Positions 39,456-52,368 of a stretch of DNA of 64,000 bases are shown here, one piece after another (positions within the stretch are counted from its first letter, which is position 1; every line of letters begins with the position of its first letter). Where the stretch lies: the NCBI RefSeq assembly GCF_018873765.1, contig NC_057920.1, forward strand, positions 15,327,307 to 15,391,306, read 5' to 3'. The notes beneath the pieces are model-generated. The model saw only the letters and a program-made list of their open reading frames with translations, searched no databases and was not told the origin of the DNA. Source of the DNA: Telopea speciosissima (Eukaryota > Streptophyta > Magnoliopsida > Proteales > Proteaceae). The translations under genes were made by a program, and so were the position numbers.

Positions 39456-40673
39456 CTTAAAGGCTCAAACACAAGATATGCAGGCACGGACCCCTTGTAC
39501 AGGGCTGATATATATTTTTTCTTTTTCTGAGAACCAAAGCATTATATTAAATAAAAAGAAGAGAAGAACAAGCGGAAATAGTAAGAAGTATTGCAACACC
39601 CAAAACATCATTACAAAGAAAATGAACAAGAAATAAGGGAAGATATAACTCCCAAATAACAAAGAACTGATGCCAAACTCCGAAGGAGACCAATAAATAT
39701 CATATCAGTAAGGGATAATAATTTTATGTATTAATTTGTAAGGATGATGAGGTTTATCCTTTGACCTACCCAACTGATTTAGAGATTTTTTTTTTTTTTT
39801 TTTTTTTGATAGAACTGATTTAGAGAATCATATATATATATAAAAGTTGTTGCATGCTTGCACTCCTTAGCGAGCCAAGCACCCTTTATTTTCTTAATTG
39901 AATGAAAAAAACGTTTCACCAGACCAACGATATCAATTAAAAGATTCTCAACATGAGGTCAGTTTTGGTCGACTCTTGTGCTATATAAAATACTTAAATG
40001 ATCTATCTCTAACCAGCACAGGTAGAGAGTTTTTATTTATTTTTTTTTTTGGAGAATCATATATATATATATTTTGCAACGTGGAAAGTTATTTTTGTGA
40101 TTGTGATAGTTAGATATGTAGGGATTACTCTAAATTAATTAGTGACGGTGAAGGATGATTTAGTGATTGTGATTGTGATTGTGATAATTAGATATGTAGG
40201 GATTGGTCCAAATTTATTATTGACAATGTAATAAAATTTTTCCTTAATTCCCTTGTAATACCTCTCAGGCTCCCAGTGTACAGTGTACGAGTATACATCT
40301 CTTTGGTGATCCACACATGCTCTGATAAAAATAAATAATAAAAAAAAATTTATTCTCAGAGATCTTTATTTATTTTTTCATTATTTTATTTTGTCACTTG
40401 GCAAACTTCGTTTAGGTTAAAACTTTATATGTAAACATGGGACATTATGATTTATATGTCCATTAAATTTGAGTTATCTAAAATTTTCATGTGGCATAGA
40501 GAAGTGCAGAAAATTTGAACTCGTAGATTGTTTGGAATTAAAAAAAAAATCTTATGGCATATTTGTTAGCAAACAAGTCTCTTTTTTTTTTTTTTTGGTT
40601 ATTATAACAAAGTAGCGTCATTAGGAAAAATAATGCATTGGAACGTCTACACATAAGTTAATAAAAATAGTAT
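39456..40673. other. non-coding AT-rich stretch
   Basis: Contains T runs near 39788-39806, a (GATTGT)n-like tract near 40158-40185, and the phrase ttagatatgtagggatt twice (near 40110 and 40189). No gene seen. Confidence 0.45.
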
Positions 40674-40867
40674 GATTAGTTTTTAAGGATGAGTTATAGC
40701 ATATAAAATTTCTAACAAATGATATTAGAGTTGGAATGTCAGTTCTAAATGATTAATTAATTAGGTTGTTGATTAGTTTTTAAGGATGAGTTATAGCATA
40801 TAAAATTTCTAACAAATGATATTAGAGTTGGAATGTCAGTTCTAAATGACTAATTAATTAGGTTGTC
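40674..40867. repeat. tandem duplication, 97-bp unit
   Basis: gattagtttttaaggatgag starts copies at 40674 and 40771. The two 97-bp units are nearly identical, so this is a recent local duplication. Confidence 0.9.
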
Positions 40868-40907
40868 GATCAACTTCTAATGACTCAAGAATGGTCAAAA
40901 CATATAA

Positions 40908-41102
40908 TTAGGAAAGAAAATGCTATCTAAGTGCATGCGGTGCGTTACCCCTGCGCCTAGACATAGGAGCAAGCGAAATGACCGTCACAACCCCGAGAAT
41001 TTTCACCTATTCATGGGGGCGTGGCAATCATTTCGCATGCCCCTGTGTCTGGGTGCAGGGGCAATGCACCGGACACACCCAAGTAGCATTATTTCTCCCA
41101 TA
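40908..41102. mobile_element. MITE, family B copy 6
   Basis: The core gaaatgaccgtcacaacccc and cgtggcaatcatttcgcatg is flanked by acccctgcgcctagacatag and tgtctgggtgcaggggca, which are inverted. Edges are diverged. Confidence 0.7.
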
Positions 41103-42030
41103 CAATTAATAAAAAAATGAAATAAGAACAAATAAAGCCTAAATTAATCTCGTGTTATAGGAATTGACTTTGGAATCCTAATTAATTCTAAAAATAGATT
41201 CCTTAAAAGCTAACAAACAATCAGTTCGACTGGGTAGAGCTACAAACTCTAAATGAACCACTCCTCCATTTTAAGACCTCGATCTATGTAAGCTGTGAGA
41301 AGAGTACGTGGAGGTTCATAGCTATCAGACTTCTTCATTAAATTAAAAGGAAAAAGGTTAATTTCCATGTAGAATCTAGTAGTTAGAATCATATCTAATC
41401 TGATTAAAACGCCCTGAGACACCAAAACCTTTCATTAACTCTTGCATTGATTCTGGAATTTATTGGGTAGTGAGGTTTTGTAGGTTTTCTCTTGTCCAGC
41501 ACTTCTTGTCGCCGTCAACAACAAAGAATATAAAGTGCGAATACAAGTCTGGTTCGTTTATGAAAATCACAAACAATATGTCAAGAAACTTCAATTCATA
41601 CCTAACCTATTAGCTAAATATATAATTAACTCCAATCGATCTTGGATCTTGCAATCAAATTAACAAGACTAAGTTAAAGGAATTGTGTAATAAAAGCACA
41701 ACTGAGAGGATATAAAACAATACATGAACTACTCGGCCAAGACATTAGGTGGAGAGCGTTTCTCAAGTATATAAAAGCGCCAAGGACTAGAACAAACCGA
41801 TATAAAACTATAACTCTATAATTCTCAACATCTCAACACAAAGTTTTGAAATCCATGACTATTGAGGGGATATAAAACAATGCATGAACTACTCGGCCAA
41901 GAAACTCTATTTTGTCAATGAACTCTTGCATTTAAGGTTACATTCAAATTCAATCCACTCCATCGTGACAATTAATTAAACTTTAAGCCATAAGACAGAT
42001 ATGGTTTTGTGGTCTGATCATCATTATAAA
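41103..42030. other. non-coding stretch with a dispersed duplication
   Basis: The phrase tgaactactcggccaaga (with the preceding ggatataaaacaat) occurs near 41708 and 41868, about 160 bases apart. No gene seen. Confidence 0.5.
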
Positions 42031-42221
42031 TTAAAAAAGGGAGAAAGAATGCCACCCGGTCATGTGTTGTGGCATGTATTTGTACCCAAATACAGTTAGA
42101 CGTGAAATGATCGACACACCCCTGTCTTTCCATGGGGGAGGAACGATCATTTTGCATCCGATTGTGTCTAGGTGCTAGTATAGGCAACAACACATGATCG
42201 GGTGGTGTTCTTTTTCCCACA
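42031..42221. mobile_element. MITE, family B copy 7
   Basis: The best-defined ends of the family: left gggagaaagaatgccacccg, right gggtggtgttctttttccc, inverted. The core has gaaatgatcgacacacccc and the inverse gaacgatcattttgcatc. Confidence 0.8.
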
Positions 42222-44076
42222 TATATATATTAAAAAAAAAAAATCTAAATCAAACATAAGATAATTCTTTAAACAAAAGAGGAAAGCATCTTTTATAATA
42301 TTGGGGCAGTTGGATTTTTGGATGATAGGTATTGGATTACTGGTTTGGCGTTCAATGCCAAAAGGGAGGGTGAAAGATGGGCAATTGGTGCTACCTCCCT
42401 TGTCCTCTTTCTTTTCATACTAAAAATCTATATTTTTCCAACATAGAAATTGTCGCCTTCTCTATTGATTAATGCTTACTTGCTCCACATACCAATCTAT
42501 GGAATCCTTCAATAATGTTTGGAAATTCATTCGAAAAGAAAAGGAAAGGAAGAAGACTTGCACCACTTAATTGCATTTTGACTTTTCTTCTCTATACAAT
42601 CACTTGAATAGAAGATTCTTCTATATTTGTAAATTATGATCAAAGGACATTGCGAATATATACTTACATCTACAGGAGATAATTAGAGAATTTTTTACTA
42701 AGTCAAAAAAACCTCTCTACATCACTCTTCTTTATTATGTAATCTTTTTTATTTATGTTTAGGGTTTTCATCACAGAGACAATATATAGGAAATCCTAAT
42801 CCCTACATAATTATAATTTTATATCTATACATTTAATGGACTCAAACCTCGATCCAAACATGTACAACCCAAATAATAATTATATCTAATACATAAAACC
42901 TAACAATCTTCACCTTAGCAACAATGTTGATGTTTGTAAGCTTCACCATTATCTGTAATTTTCTGTTATACCCAAACCAACATGGACACCCCCCTCCCCC
43001 CCGCTTGGGGTGCTATGCATAATTCACCACCGCACGATGTCCCGTGGTTCCACCTCTTCTACCACTACAATCTAATTAGAGATCGAGGTCACTATACTTT
43101 TCGAAATTGTTCGTCATTTTAATCGTACCACTATCACATGCATAATATATTGCAAACTAATCATTGATTGAACACATAAAATGAGCAACCAAAATCTAAA
43201 ATTGAATCCAAAATTTCCGTATTTGATGAAGTAATGAGAAAGATATTTCCATCACTTCAGGAGTCTTCCCCGATAGCAACATTGAATGATTTATATTAAA
43301 AACCTAATCCCACTGTAACAGTTGCTTATAAGATTTGTTATAATCTTTTGTTTTAGCTAATTATCTAATACTAATTAAGTTTACTTTCTTTATATAGTCC
43401 AAATTAGCCCACAATACATAGGTTGTGCTGTTAACATCCAATAACTTTTGACTTTTGAATTTTAATTTCCTTATCAAATTGCTATTTCCTTGTAATTGTT
43501 TGTTAATGAGTTTTTAATACTAGTGATGAGGTGATTGTCATTAGTTTGCAAAGCATCGATGGTATGGGTCACTTGACTTGTTGGGGAATCACACGACATG
43601 AAATAATAATAATAATCCCTTTTTAAGATCGATCTTAAAAAAAAAAAGCATTACAAAAGTTAGATCTATTTATACTTAATTAATTTGTGTCAAATCCAGT
43701 TTAACGTTGGATGGATGGAATTGATCTTGATTGTCTCTAATTTACCAACCAGTGTTTGATTGACTATTACATCGAATGGCTGTAGACCGTTACCCTAATC
43801 CACAGTTTTTGTAGATTTATTTCCGGTTAGATCATTGGGCCATATTGGTTCAGAAATTGGATCGTAATTGACTGACTCTAATTCTGATTATATTTGATTT
43901 CTAAAACTCTTTTTTGAGTCGACAACGATTGCACTTAAATTTTCATTTCTGATCTCTCCTCCCCCTCCTTTCTTTCTTTTATTCAGTATAGTAACAGAAA
44001 ATTAATGAAACTTATCTTTTCTAGCAAAATCTACAAGATTTTTTAATTGAAAAAAAAAAAAAAAACACATGGAAAT
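42222..44076. other. non-coding AT-rich stretch
   Basis: No gene or clearly repeated element recognised. The C-rich patch at about 42988-43000 is the only compositional feature. Confidence 0.4.
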
Positions 44077-44571
44077 TAGGGCTGCAAAGGGTCGAGTTGA
44101 TTTGGGCTTTTTAAAACCCTAGCCTAATCGTGAGCCCCCCCTGAATTAGGGCCTTAAAATCCAACCATAACCCTGAGTCAGGGTCGGGCCAGGCTGACCT
44201 TGATTGATCCTAATTATGGGGAGGGAGTTGGATTTGGCCGATGAGAATATTATCAATTTTACATCATATAATACTATAATAAAAAATATGTTACATCACT
44301 GATTATCTTCATATATAATGTATTATATAACAAAATGTGTGTGACGTTTAAAGTTTATAATATATAATATATATTTTACTGTATAACTTAAAATAGGATA
44401 GGGTTGGGCCGGGCTGGGCTCAGCACGAGGCCTCAACTCTAGCTTGACCCGAACCTGACTCAGGGTCAGAAATTGCAGCCTTGATCCACCCTCGGGGCCA
44501 GGGTACCTCAGCCTAGGCCCTATTCGAACTCAGGACGGGTTCAGGCCAACTGGGCCTAAGTTGCACCCCTA
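44077..44571. mobile_element. non-autonomous hAT-type element, 495 bp
   Basis: Begins tagggctgcaaaggg and ends gttgcacccta-like (ttgcacccct then a). Flanks atggaaat (44069-44076) and atggaaac (44572-44579) agree at 7 of 8 bases, an 8-bp target duplication. The subterminal motifs are the same as in the 1854-bp element. Confidence 0.82.
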
Positions 44572-45424
44572 ATGGAAACCTTCGTTTATTCTTTCCAATC
44601 TGATTTCTAAATTTCTGATCTAATTCAAACCAGAATTGATGGAGACCAATGCTAAAAATCCTATAGAATTTCCTCAAGGATGTCGTAGGACTTAGGGTGT
44701 ATGACTTACCTCTTCTCCTACAGCAAATATAAGAGTGAAGTACCTACACACTTATATCCCTAGGTGATGTGTGATTTTCCGTGGTTCTACATTAACGCTT
44801 CTATAGGCAATGTGAAATTTTGTGGTTCTATATCGATGCTTCTAATGCGAAAATATTCCCGATAGTCAAACACATCCCTGGTTTTGATACCAATGAAGTG
44901 TCATGAACATCACATCAAGTACAGTAGACATATCATCATATATGCGCATTTAATGACGCATCCCCAGACGATGTGAGATTTTCCATGGTTCTACAGAGAG
45001 GACAGTGAGAACTTAGGACATAGGTCAGCAGATTTTTTCCAGAAGTTCAACCCCTTATCTTCCTAACTCGAAGAGATTGGAATCTTTTCATTGGAACTGC
45101 AGCAATTGAATGTGGATTTTACAACAGGCTTGCGGTTTGGACTATGATGAGATCAGAAAAGGGATGTAAATTGGGCTGGTAAGTGTAAATCATTATCTGG
45201 CCCAGCAACCTGATTTTTTTTGCTGGGTTGGGCTTTGAAAGTTTTTGGATGTCATAGTCCTCAAAAAAGTTGTTGTATGACTTGTATCTCAGTAAATGGT
45301 ACAATTTCCACTCTTGAGCACCATCAGTACTATCCTATGGTTGGAGTCTATTCCTCAACCTTTCAAACTTTTTACTAAATTTTGTTGCCATTCATGTCCA
45401 AAAACCCAAAAGGGGTTTTCTTTC
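44572..45424. other. non-coding stretch, nothing recognised
   Basis: The phrase atgtgaaattttgtggttct and a variant, atgtgagattttccatggtt, occur near 44808 and 44980, hinting at a decayed repeat. No gene seen. Confidence 0.4.
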
Positions 45425-45798
45425 CTATCATTATGCCTAGTGAAGTACAATGCTTCACTATTTGCCACATGGTTTAGTACGTGGGGTTAGTACATGGGTT
45501 AGTCCATATGATGGAGGACCAAACAAGCATCTCATTGGTACAATTTCAACTTAAAATGAGTAGAAGAAGTAGCTAAAATTACAAAAGATGTAATTTCGTA
45601 TTTTGTATTCATCTTCATTTGATGGTATTTTGGTAAATTTTAGTAAAACTTTGAATCAGAATTTGAGCAACTTTCCTTGCTTCCTTAATTTGGACTAAAA
45701 TTTGGCCATTGAGATGTATGTGAGATCCTTTATCACGTGGACAAACTCATGTACTGCCAAGTGATAAATAGTGAAGCATTATACTTCACTAGGCATAG
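45425..45798. mobile_element. MITE, family A copy 4 (best copy)
   Basis: The terminal inverted repeats are clear: left atgcctagtgaagtacaatg then cttcactatttgcc, right ataaatagtgaagcattata then cttcactaggcat. About 370 bp, AT-rich middle, no coding. This copy defines the family also seen at 844, 8861 and 27212. Confidence 0.88.
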
Positions 45799-47223
45799 TT
45801 GTTAAAAAAACCAACGCCCAGAATGGCGATTTGCAGAAGAAAACGAAAAACGGGGAAGACACACGTGGTTCACCCCCAAGATGGGAAGCTACATCCACGG
45901 CCGAGCAATAGAAGAGATTTCACTATCCTTTGGAAATATTACAAAACCTTTCATACAGTCCTCCCGGAGATAAGAACATTATATAGAGAAACCCTGACCC
46001 GAGAAAGTACAGAAGTGCCCCCAGACCCAAAAATGTCAAATTGGATAAAGTCTAACCAAAACATAACATATATCCCAAAATATACCGTTTCGAAGACCTC
46101 GATGAGCCCAACACAACTCACTGCGTCCAGTGGTCAAGTACGCCATTTTTCGGCAATCCGAGGTTGTTTCGAGACCGAAACGACCCTCCGAAGATCCCAA
46201 CTACACTTTCTGGACCGAAATCAAGCTTCACCAATAACAATGACACCTAAAAGGGTCAAAAAGAGGGGGGGGGGATGGAAAAAGAAGAAGAAAGGAAGCA
46301 GGGTGACGCACAATTGGAGCCAAATATTCCAATTGAAGAGGCTTTTTGGTCATATGGGAAGACACCTATGGAAGTGTCCAGTGGTCCAGGCTTGTTTAAG
46401 TGTTAGATCTTCACTGTGTTCTCTTTAGTTGCTGTTCTATGTTCTGTTGTGTATAATTCTTGTTTTTCTTTATTGTGGCAAGCAATAAAGACATCAAATT
46501 AAGTAGAGGGAAAAAGTTTTATACAGCGCCAGCTTAAAAGTGAAATTACACACCCCCTCACATATGATATGTCATAAATACCCCTCCCCCTTTTGTCAGA
46601 TTCCTAAAGGAGTTCCCTTATTCGCTCGAAACTACACTCAGGCAGTGTAGGAAACCCTCTCTCGTAAGTTCAAAGTTTTCTTTAGGTATGCAAATCTTAG
46701 AAGCTTGACCAAGTGAATATAAGGTCGACTTGTTTGATCGTACTTATGCTCTCCTTCACCAATTTGGAAATTTCATCTGGATTTGAGTTTTCTTCAAGTA
46801 ATTTAATTTCTAAGCAAGGTTCATCCAATGGTGAAGCGATGTATGAAGGAGGTGCAACTCAGGTGGGCTGGAATAGGTTGGATCTTTGAAACCCAGGCCC
46901 GGCTGAGGCCATTTTTCCCAAATTAACCAAGCCCATTGTGCATGACCAGGGAGGCGGTGACTAAAAAATAGGATCAGATCGGCCCAATTGGAATCGGTAG
47001 AGGTCGATCCTTATCAGAAACTGCCCTAATGGATCTACGGATTCTGGATTGAAATTGGCCGGGACCGATCTTGATTCTTAACTTTTAAACCCTGTGCATG
47101 ATAGTCATGGAAAGATATTTTTATCCTCTCAAGTGCGGTGCATTGCCCAGTTTACCACACTTGAGCATCCGACGGTAGCCATGAGATTGAGAGGATGAAC
47201 TTTAAAGGTGCACTGCCCAGTTC
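45799..47223. other. unassigned stretch
   Basis: Holds a 209-codon open frame rich in Lys and Arg (45799-46428) with no recognisable domain. It begins inside the edge of the family A MITE, which argues against a real gene. Its GC content is higher than its surroundings, so it may be part of an unidentified mobile element. Confidence 0.4.
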
Positions 47224-47399
47224 ACCGTCGAATGCACGAGTGAGGTGCACTGGGCAGTACACCGCAGTTGACAGGATAAAGATCCCATGGAAAGTAAGGA
47301 AATAATTAATTTGACCGTCGAATGCACAAGTGAGGTACACTGGACAGTACACTGCACTTGACATGATAAAGATCCCATGGAAAGTAAGGAAATAATTGT
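47224..47399. repeat. tandem duplication, 90-bp unit
   Basis: accgtcgaatgcac starts copies at 47224 and 47314, both running to gtaaggaaataatt. The units differ at a few positions. A related phrase lies just upstream near 47137-47170. Confidence 0.85.
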
Positions 47400-48747
47400 T
47401 AGATACATATCGGTGGTATGGGCCCTTATTGGACCGATTCCAGATCAAAGCCTCACTTTTTGTAAAGAAGTTAAATTGTGTTTTTTTTATCATATCGGTC
47501 ACCATCAAAATCGATAATTTGAGGTCTATGTCATATGGAATAACTGAGACTTCATCTTTGGAGGCACATTGGGTTCCCATGTCCTGACTTTCTGTTGCAA
47601 TCTTGGTTCTAATACCACTTATGAAGGACTTGAGTAGAACTCATCCTCAAAAGATAGGTATTAAGAAGAGGATGTCCAAATACCTATAAGCTTCCAAATC
47701 GAACTACTCACATCCGATGTGAAATTAATACTTTCACCTTCCGCATGGAACCCAACAGTTAGAATGAAATAATAAGATTTTAAGTAAACAACTAAAAAAC
47801 ACATTTATAGTTTCAGACCTTATGATTTTGTTGTTTACCCACCCGCCTCCCCACCCCCCCTTGCCCCCCCCCCCCCCCAAAAAAAAAAAAAAAAAAAAAC
47901 TTATTATGATTTGGCTTTATTATTATTATTTATTTTTTCTTCATGGCGCATGCTTTGCCCTCATCTTACTAAGACTGGAGGTTACAAAGTTGAAGCCTCA
48001 AAAAGCTAAAAAGATATCTTCTTGGATCTAAAACTAAATCTCTTATTATCTATCTACTACGTAAAGAAGCATAATATGTACTCTTTCTATTTTCTCTATT
48101 TCTCTGGATCTGTCTGAGAGAAACCAGGTGGGTCTGTACAAGCTAGTGATGTAAAGTGGAATCATGATATCAGTACCCAAAATGACATTTAAGGTCACCA
48201 CAAATTAAGGGTATTATATCATATGGGAAGTAAAGGTAATATACCAAATAAGGAATGCATCCAAGACTTGTCTAATTCTCAAAATCTTCTCGATTGAGAC
48301 CTTCAAGATTGATCGATCCATCCATTGCTAGAAAAGCTGTGCTGAGTTGTTGTTGTTGGTAGGGCTTAGTTAGAAGCCCCAAGAAGATTTATTTATTGAA
48401 CTGAATGGATCGAGAAATATCAATTGAGATGAAAGGAATGATTATTATGTCTATCACCTGAAAATCTTAAAGTGAAACCATCCCTATCCATTTACAGTTT
48501 TACACACTCTCTCTTTCTCTCTCTGCTATTGATTCAAGCTGAATATAGTTCAATTCACTTGTATACCTTTTCAACCCTAAGAAAGAAACAAAGAGAGAGA
48601 GAGAGAGAGAGAGATTTATTTCTGAATCTAAACTGGAACTTGGAATCATGGCTATGGTGTAAATATATAATTGGAACAACATTCTAATAAAATTAGGAGT
48701 TGTAACAGTTTTAAATGAGAACCAATTGTAAGGTATTCACCAAGGAA
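47400..48747. other. non-coding stretch, nothing recognised
   Basis: Contains C and A homopolymers (about 47865-47900) and a GA repeat (about 48592-48613). No gene seen. Confidence 0.4.
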
Positions 48748-48977
48748 AAAATCCTCTGTAGTGCTCTAATCTGGCGGTGCACTGCAGTGCAGGTCTGAGA
48801 GCTCGATTTGCGGAAGATGCGACATCCAACAGTGCCAAGCTCAAGAACAAAGAAAAGATAAAAAAAAAAATCTACCTTGCATCAAGCTTGCACGAATGAA
48901 GCTTCTTCCAAGTGTCAAGCTATCAGGGTCGTACTACAGTGCACCGCCAGATGCTTGCACTGTAGAGGATTTTAATC
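48748..48977. mobile_element. inverted-repeat MITE, about 230 bp
   Basis: The left arm aaaatcctctgtagtgctct then ctggcggtgcactgcagtg is inverted at the right as actacagtgcaccgccagat then gcactgtagaggatttt. No second copy was found. Non-coding. Confidence 0.78.
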
Positions 48978-49189
48978 CGTCTTTACCATGTACAGGTTAG
49001 CACCTCATTGATTTTGACAGGATTAGAAGAGGGTGTTGTAGACTGCTGAGTTTGGTTTTGATGAAACCCTTGTCAGGAAGTGATCTCTTTAATAGGTCAT
49101 GGGCTTTAGTTAAACCATCTTAAAAGTGCGAAGTAAGTTTGTATGTATGCGCTTATTTGCAATTATGCTTTAGGAAAAAGGTGAGTTTG

Positions 49190-49370
49190 GTTCACCAGCA
49201 TGTACCAACAGGTGAACAGACATGTGAGACCCAATCACATTTTAATTTTGTTTTCATAAAAACACCTCTTCTCCTTGTAAATGGCAAAAATAGGACAGGT
49301 GGTTGGCTCTCACATGTACGTTTACCTGTTGGTACATCATACGTGCAGATGATCCATTCTCGGAAAAGAT
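49190..49370. mobile_element. inverted-repeat MITE, family F copy 1
   Basis: The left end gtaccaacaggtgaacagac then atgtgaga is inverted at the right as tctcacatgtacgtttacct then gttggtac. A full-length relative in the opposite orientation lies at 62595-62745 inside the EF-hand gene. Confidence 0.8.
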
Positions 49371-51238
49371 TGGGCATGCATCCGAGGTTCCTAACATTTA
49401 TCATCCTCTATCCTCCCCCTTTAAAAAAGACTCATTTGCCCTCATATGTCCAGTTCTGTGATTGGTGGCTAGCTTATCGAAAACTGGTGGCATACCCAAT
49501 CCTCTCCCTATGCCTGCCTTATTATGGGAGAGACCATAATTGTTTTTACATACAAGGTTGGTCCCTACTCTCCTCACTCTATGTATTGTTCGCATTGACC
49601 CATTAGATGTCAACACTAGTTAACCATTGTTTTGAGAAGAGAAGTGGGTAGACAATATCCAACAAGCTTCTTCAAGGGAGATTAATCAAGTTGAAGGAGA
49701 TGGCTCTTCAACTCTACTTTGGCAAGAGGGATCTGAATATGTAATTATTCGAATCTTATTGCTTGTATGTTCATAGATTCATCATGGTTGTTTTATATCA
49801 TGGTTTGCATGATTGAATGTCTCGATCCATGCATGTATAATTTTATCACCCAATGTCTGAAAAATTAAACAACTACAATTCTATGACTAGGAAGCACAAC
49901 TTCAAAAAATTAAAGGATTTTGAAATGAAAAAATGAATGTCTAAAATTACTGCTATTTGTATGACTGCAAAGCTACCATACTTCCGTATGGGGAATTGTT
50001 GGAAATGTACGAATCAAATTCATATTTATATAGAATATATAAAAATCAATTTACATGATTTAATAACGAGCATTAGTAGTCCTTAGGTTCTAACTTTAAA
50101 TTGTTCAAGAGTAGGGACAGGATTGGACACTTTGAGTATATTATCGTTGCACTGTGTGTACCTTGGAATGGAGATTTTAGGGTACAAGTCTGAGTGTACA
50201 TACGGTGTATACATTGAATCGGATCATACGAGAATTTCACATTTATATTACTGTCAGTTAAATTGAAATAAAACTCTCGCCTGTAGTGTACGTCGGTTCC
50301 TTGATCTAAGGGGGTTCTTATCGATGTGGTTAAACATTTCAAGTTTTGGCGCACCAACAGTTGATTTCTCCTTAACTATGTAACGGTGTACTGGATTCGT
50401 AGCTTTGAGATGTATTCAAAATAAAAGTTCAACATGGAATCCATTGTCCTAATCAAGAAAATATCAAGGAAAGAGAATGTTTGTAATTGATTGGATACAA
50501 ATCCGATACCTTTGACATTTTGGTAGATTGTTATAGAGTTTTCAAAATTTATATTGTTTTTTAATATTTATTTCACAAATAATTTTAGAAAATGTTTTTT
50601 ATGGGTTCAATTCGTATTACAGAATCTCTTATATGAAATTTACTATAGATTATGGTTACGACAGATCACGCATGCCCAATGGTCTATAATATGATATTGC
50701 AGTGTAAGGGCTGATGCATAATTATCTATTTAAATTGGGAATTATTAGTTACACCTACATGGCTATGTCCATATTGATAATTGCCATATTGTGAATTTGA
50801 CATACAATTGACATGTGGCATGCTAGATGGAAACCCAATGGAATCCTACGCCTTTTCTATTAATCTAACCCATACAGATATGTCATATGTAGCACATCTA
50901 TGAATTGGTCATTGGCTATTTAGAGCTATTGGATGGGAATCTTTATGTAAGATGAGATCTCACATAGGATTAAGGGAGATGTAAAGAAAGAGAATCTTTT
51001 CTCTACACCTGTGGGATTATGATTTTTAATGATAACTATATCATATCTTAGCTATATATGATATACAAGAACTATAACTTTACTAGTTATTGTGATTGGT
51101 TCCATTTTTTACTTCTAGACTCTTCAAGAGCTGTGGGAGAATGATATTTTTTATCTTTATTTTTTTTTTTTTTGGTTTACAATTCAATGATATTTTTTAT
51201 CACCACCCAAGTCTCTTTGTCTCTCTCAAAACTAGACC
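49371..51238. other. non-coding stretch, nothing firm
   Basis: The string tgttggaaatgta near 49998 recalls the start of some Copia terminal repeats, but no partner repeat or coding part was found. No host gene seen. Confidence 0.4.
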
Positions 51239-51387
51239 TTTATCCGCTGCTGTGCACTGCAACGCTGCTGTTCCATCGTGTGTCGTAGCAGCGGCCATAT
51301 GTGCACAGTGGGATTCGTTATGCACACATGGCCGCTGCTGCACCGTAGGATGGCACATCAATGTTGCAGTGCACAACAGCGGATAAA
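51239..51387. mobile_element. palindromic MITE, about 149 bp
   Basis: The left arm ttatccgctgctgtgcactg is inverted at the right as cagtgcacaacagcggataa. Inside, gtagcagcggccatatgtgc faces gcacacatggccgctgctgc. It would fold into a nearly continuous hairpin. Confidence 0.85.
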
Positions 51388-51397
51388 ATTTCCTCAA

Positions 51398-51562
51398 AAA
51401 TTTTTTTTTTTTAAAAATTTTTTTTTTTCTGAAATTGGAGAGCTTTATTAATAAAGGGGGGATAGGGGATGGAAATAGACCCCAAAGTGATTTGAACTCA
51501 TGATCTCTTATTTGAGGAGTTGGTCTTTTGCCAATTGAACTGACCCCTTAGGGTAGTTTCCT
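51398..51562 (-). mobile_element. tRNA-derived SINE with poly(A) tail
   Basis: On the minus strand the head reads ggggtcagttcaattggc, close to an RNA polymerase III A box, followed about 35 bases later by gagttcaaatc, close to a B box. After a short body ending in gctctccaatttcag the strand runs into A-rich sequence (51398-51430), the expected tail. These are the marks of a tRNA-related SINE. The family is not identified. Confidence 0.72.
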
Positions 51563-52368
51563 CAAAACTTGTTTTGTTCCTCTGAGACAGAGACCATGTC
51601 CATCATAGGATTGGCTTAGAAAATTAATGGGCTGTTATAGACTTATAGGTTATATAGCCCGATGATTCCTTTCTAATTCCGATTTAAAATTGGAAAAAAA
51701 TAAAATAAAATCGACCCTTTTTATAGGATTCAGAGTCGAGAGTCTAGACCGATTTGCATTGTAGGTGAATGGGAAAGCATGAGAATAATAAAAAAAGCAC
51801 ATTTTCCCATGCTATTTTTTTTTGGTTGGGTTCAAACTTCCAAATTTATACTCATCACCACCACCAATGACTCACTCACTCACTCACAGTGATTGACAAC
51901 GCCGGCCGCACATATACATTACTGTCTGCGCAGTCAATCGTCCACTCTATCTCTCTCTCTCTCTCCCCTGCTTCTCCTTTAATCTAATCTAAGGCAGTCT
52001 AGTCTAGTACTCTAGTCTGGTCTAGTATAGTGTAGTCGTCCTCTTCTTATTTTCTCAAGGGAAGGAGAATTTTGATCTTTTTTGTCTCCCACCCTTGGAA
52101 TCATTTTCTCATCCACTACTATTAATACTACTACCCTACCCCTCCTCTTCTTATCACTGGATTCCCGTCTTATCAACACCTATCTCTCCGTCTTTTAACC
52201 CTTGGATTGGAATCTTCCCCTAAACGCTAAATCTTCAAAAATTAATTTTGACCAGTCAAACATTTAAATAAGGGACAATGATCCAAATACAAATAAGAGG
52301 AGTACTATTACTGATATTAACCTAGATAGATAGCTACAAATGAGATTTTGATTAATTTCAAGGCAAAT
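51563..52368. other. downstream region of WUSCHEL
   Basis: No gene seen. Short CT repeats (about 51950-51966) and CTAGT-like repeats (about 51995-52035) are present. The WUSCHEL 3' UTR should occupy the right-hand part. Confidence 0.4.

Noticed and set aside
45799-46428. 209-codon open frame on the plus strand
   Set aside because: It starts at the edge of a family A MITE, has no recognisable domain, is rich in Lys/Arg from low-complexity DNA and lacks a plausible promoter. More likely chance or part of an unidentified repeat.
49139-49606. 155-codon open frame on the plus strand
   Set aside because: It runs through both arms of the family F MITE and continues into unrelated sequence; no protein similarity.
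49998-50700. Possible Copia terminal repeat beginning tgttggaaatgta
   Set aside because: No matching second repeat, primer-binding site or coding part was found near by. The start string alone is not enough.
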